Of a DNA stretch of 6,187 nucleotides, positions 3,850-6,187 are shown piece by piece. Both the position numbers and the translations under genes were made by a program. Source of the DNA: Anaerolineales bacterium. GTDB lineage: Bacteria; Chloroflexota; Anaerolineae; Promineifilales; Promineifilaceae. The stretch's first letter is position 1. Every line of letters begins with the position of its first letter. A model generated the notes under the pieces. That model had not been told where the DNA came from. It made no database searches and saw nothing but the letters and a program-made list of their open reading frames with translations. Where the stretch lies: positions 1 through 6,187 of the forward strand of contig JAGQGA010000348.1 in assembly GCA_020432595.1 (NCBI GenBank), in the 5' to 3' direction.

Positions 3850-6187
3850 TTACGGGGTCAGCGTTTGCAGTTCACCACGCTGAGGAGAAACCACAGCCGC
3901 CTTGGGTGCGACCGTAGAGCCATCACCTTTATCGGCCGTTGGCTGATATTCAGGAATAAGCCGCTGGAGTTGGCGCAAAATCAGAGCCGCGTCATTGTTG
4001 GCGGCAGCCGTCGCCAGTAGCTCAATGGATGTCTCCAAATCATGTGGCACAAATTTGCTGGCGTTTTCGGCAATAAAGATTTTTTCGTGCGCCGTGCGAT
4101 GATAATTTTCTCCTGGCACAAACAGCTCTTCATATAGCTTTTCGCCAGGGCGCAGCCCCACCGTTTTGATTTCAATGTCCCGCCCTACTTCCAACCCGGA
4201 CAAACGGATGAGGTCACGCGCTAAATCAACAATTTTGACCGGCTGCCCCATGTCCAGCACAAAGACTTCGCCACCCGTTCCCAGTATAGACGCTTGCAGC
4301 ACTAACTGCACCGCTTCGGGAATGGTCATGAAGTAGCGTTCAATGTCGGGATGGGTGATGGTGATGGGGCCGCCCATTTCGATTTGCTTTTTGAAGGTGA
4401 GGACGACGCTGCCCCGGCTGCCGAGAACATTGCCAAAGCGGACGGTGACAAACGGCCGTTTGCTTTCCCGCGCCGCCCGATGCACCAACAACTCCGCCGA
4501 CCGCTTGCTGGCCCCCATCACGCTCGTTGGGTTCACTGCCTTGTCGGTCGAAATCATCACAAACCGCTCCACATTCACCGCCAATGCCGCCGCCACCACA
4601 TTTTGCGTCCCCAGCGTGTTGTTGGTAATCGCCTCCGCCGGGTTCTGCTCCATCAGCGGCACATGCTTGTGCGCCGCCGCATGAAATATTAACTGCGGCC
4701 GGTGCTGCTTAAACAGCGCCATAATGCGGTCGCCAAAGCGCACATCGGCAATCAGCGGCGTGAGCTTGGGGCCATGCAGTCCAATGCGGTTTAGCTCATG
4801 GTAAATTTCAAAAACAGAATTTTCCCCATGCCCTAAAATTAGCAGTTCGCTGGGGCCGCAGTACAGCAGTTGGCGGCATAGTTCGCTGCCGATGGAGCCA
4901 CCGCCCCCTGTCACCAGCACCCGCTTACCCGCTACCAGCCGCCGCACCGCTTGAATATCGGTCTGCACCGGTTCGCGCCGCAGCAAATCCTCAATATCTA
5001 CGTCACGAAGTTGGTAGGGGCGTAACTGGTCGTGCATCATTTCGCTAATGCCAGGAATGGTTTTGGTTTCAACGCCCAACATGTCGCACATGCCGGTGAT
5101 TTCACGGATGACATCGCCGCTGACGGTGGGCATGGCGATAATGACCTGGTCAATGGCTTCCGACAGAACAATGCGGGGCAAATCGCGCCGCGTGCCTAAA
5201 ATGGGCAGGTTGCGAATGTATAGCCCTTGTTTTTGCGGGTCGTCGTCTACAAAGGCGACCAGTTTTAGCCCCAGCAGCGGGTATTTTTGCAATTCTCGCG
5301 CCGTCATTTCGCCGGCATCGCCGGCCCCAATGATGATGACACGCTTTTGGTTTGGCACGCGCACTTGGGCGTTGCGCCCCCAGAAGCGGAGGCTGAAGCG
5401 GGTGCTGCCGACGATCATGAGGACGAGGAGGGTATCAATGATGAGCACGGCACGGGCAAAGGAGATTGCCAGGGTTGCCATGAGGGGGAGGGTGATGATG
5501 ACGAGAACGGCCGTTGAGACTGACACCGCCAGCATAATTTGCACCCCTTCATCAATGCTGGCGTAGCGCCAGTAGCGGGAGTAGACACCAAAACGCTGGA
5601 AGAGAAGGGGCCGAAGCGTTAACCCGAGCAATGTGTAAATGAGTAGCCCCAGCCAAAAATCCTGTGAAATCCAAAGTGTGTCAAGCCGCAGCATGAGGGC
5701 GATGGTGGGGGTGAGTGCCAGGGCTATGATGTCGAGCAGGAAGAAGTGGCGGTTGCGTAAGCGAGATAATTTCATGGTGCTTAGTTTAGCAAAACGGTCG
5801 TTATTCTCCGACTTTACCTCCTTGGAAGAAACATACCCAACCAGCAAGACACAAATCATAAAGAGCGTAATGACGATTATCTTGGTGTCGCCCAGCCGGT
5901 TTAACACCCACACCACAGCGAGAAATACCCCGAAAATGGTGCAGCCAGCATAAAGCACTGTGACAAAACTGTGGCGAAAGCCGGCGATTACCAACCGTTG
6001 GTATAGATGCGAGCGATGAGCTTCCCATACTTTTTCGCCGTTGCTGAGACGGCGCAAGAAAGTAAAGATGGAATCAAACAGAAATGGCCAAATCACCAAC
6101 ATGCCGGTTGCCAGAAACAAGTTGGCTGATGGTTCCTTAGCTGCCAAACGCAGTGTAAGCAGAGGCAAGGTAGCAAAAGTCAGCCCT
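3850..6187 (-). CDS. Fusion: WecA/WbpL-like GT4 transferase (C-terminal part) + WbpM/PglF/CapD-like NDP-sugar 4,6-dehydratase (5'-partial)
   Basis: The frame stays open to the right edge, so the start lies outside. Residues are numbered from the TTG at 6168. Residues 1-113 match the C-terminal end of polyprenyl-phosphate N-acetylhexosamine-1-phosphate transferases: membrane spans near 14-36, 66-90 and 95-113, and the loop FDSIFTFLRR..AHRSHLYQRL (31-59), equivalent to the HIHHRL region of WecA. A hydrophilic linker (114-131) leads to MKLSRLRNRHFFLLD (132-146), the usual N-terminus of CapD-like proteins. Four membrane spans follow (about 141-160, 170-190, 210-232, 236-256), then a first Rossmann domain (GAGDAGEM, 281-288) and an SDR dehydratase domain (TGGGGSIGSEL, 420-430; HAAAHKHVPLME, 496-507; STDKAVNP, 540-547; VMGASK, 550-555; GLRPGEKLYEELF, 671-683). 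Met551 replaces the usual SDR tyrosine, as in WbpM. It likely makes and loads a 4-keto-6-deoxy sugar for a lipid-linked glycan. An unlinked gene pair with an internal start at ATG 5775 is the alternative. Confidence 0.5.
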   Translation of the reverse strand, partial: GLTFATLPLLTLRLAAKEPSANLFLATGMLVIWPFLFDSIFTFLRRLSNGEKVWEAHRSHLYQRLVIAGFRHSFVTVLYAGCTIFGVFLAVVWVLNRLGDTKIIVITLFMICVLLVGYVSSKEVKSENNDRFAKLSTMKLSRLRNRHFFLLDIIALALTPTIALMLRLDTLWISQDFWLGLLIYTLLGLTLRPLLFQRFGVYSRYWRYASIDEGVQIMLAVSVSTAVLVIITLPLMATLAISFARAVLIIDTLLVLMIVGSTRFSLRFWGRNAQVRVPNQKRVIIIGAGDAGEMTARELQKYPLLGLKLVAFVDDDPQKQGLYIRNLPILGTRRDLPRIVLSEAIDQVIIAMPTVSGDVIREITGMCDMLGVETKTIPGISEMMHDQLRPYQLRDVDIEDLLRREPVQTDIQAVRRLVAGKRVLVTGGGGSIGSELCRQLLYCGPSELLILGHGENSVFEIYHELNRIGLHGPKLTPLIADVRFGDRIMALFKQHRPQLIFHAAAHKHVPLMEQNPAEAITNNTLGTQNVVAAALAVNVERFVMISTDKAVNPTSVMGASKRSAELLVHRAARESKRPFVTVRFGNVLGSRGSVVLTFKKQIEMGGPITITHPDIERYFMTIPEAVQLVLQASILGTGGEVFVLDMGQPVKIVDLARDLIRLSGLEVGRDIEIKTVGLRPGEKLYEELFVPGENYHRTAHEKIFIAENASKFVPHDLETSIELLATAAANNDAALILRQLQRLIPEYQPTADKGDGSTVAPKAAVVSPQRGELQTLTP
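4451..4460. repeat. AACGGCCGTT palindrome, copy 7
   Basis: Exact copy with 14-bp symmetry (4449-4462, CAAACGGCCGTTTG). In the dehydratase domain it spans Lys570-Arg571-Pro572-Phe573. Confidence 0.5.
5506..5515. repeat. AACGGCCGTT palindrome, copy 8
   Basis: Exact copy inside a membrane-span coding stretch of the fusion gene, encoding Thr219-Ala220-Val221. Confidence 0.5.
5830..6187 (-). other. C-terminal segment of a GT4/MraY-WecA-like transferase domain within the fusion ORF
   Basis: This part of the fusion reading frame holds three hydrophobic spans and the cytoplasmic loop with AHRSHLYQRL. Basic and histidine residues in this position are conserved in the WecA/WbpL/MraY superfamily and contribute to UDP-sugar binding. 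The N-terminal two-thirds of the domain, with the Asp-rich catalytic motifs, would lie beyond the right edge. The identification rests on this loop and the spacing of spans, so it is good but not complete. Confidence 0.5.

Noticed and set aside
5048..5566. Plus-strand frame of about 170 codons opposite the fusion gene
   Set aside because: It is composed of Met/Arg/Ser-rich antisense of membrane-span and Rossmann codons, so it is a shadow.
5816..5823. Perfect Shine-Dalgarno AAGGAGGT on the minus strand upstream of ATG 5775
   Set aside because: It sits about 40 bases before the ATG, with no start codon at proper spacing. It is coding sequence (Lys-Glu-Val) in the linker, although it could be a relic of a once separate gene.

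Overview
The window is GC-rich, tightly packed bacterial DNA with four protein-coding genes, two short intergenic hairpin repeats, and no RNA gene, CRISPR array or insertion sequence that I can see. The host cannot be named from sequence alone. The gene types, the compact layout and the short palindromes and heptamer repeats would suit an environmental lineage such as Chloroflexota, but that is a weak inference.

Left half (1-2618): two RNA-modification genes are divergently transcribed. On the minus strand is a tRNA-guanine transglycosylase (85-1176) with all the key active-site residues but an altered zinc-ligand cluster and base-recognition loop. On the plus strand is an RsmF-type rRNA m5C methyltransferase (1245-2618). 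The 68-bp gap between their start codons is almost filled by a hairpin of 7-bp repeats (TTATTGG type).

Right half (2692-6187): a minus-strand unit for surface-polysaccharide synthesis. Its upstream gene runs off the right edge. It is one open frame joining the C-terminal part of a WecA/WbpL-like polyprenyl-phosphate sugar-phosphate transferase to a complete WbpM/PglF/CapD-like membrane-bound UDP-sugar 4,6-dehydratase. Six bases after its stop codon, in the same frame, starts a nucleotidyltransferase-fold protein of the family often found in polysaccharide clusters. This unit converges with the methyltransferase gene, and the 73-bp gap holds a second heptamer hairpin (AGATTGG type) built like the first.

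Across all four genes the 10-bp palindrome AACGGCCGTT occurs eight times exactly and at least five times with one mismatch. It is read in all three codon phases, so the DNA word itself appears to be kept or spread, much like the HIP1 palindrome of cyanobacteria. The most interesting items are this palindrome, the transferase-dehydratase fusion, the paired heptamer hairpins and the altered transglycosylase.
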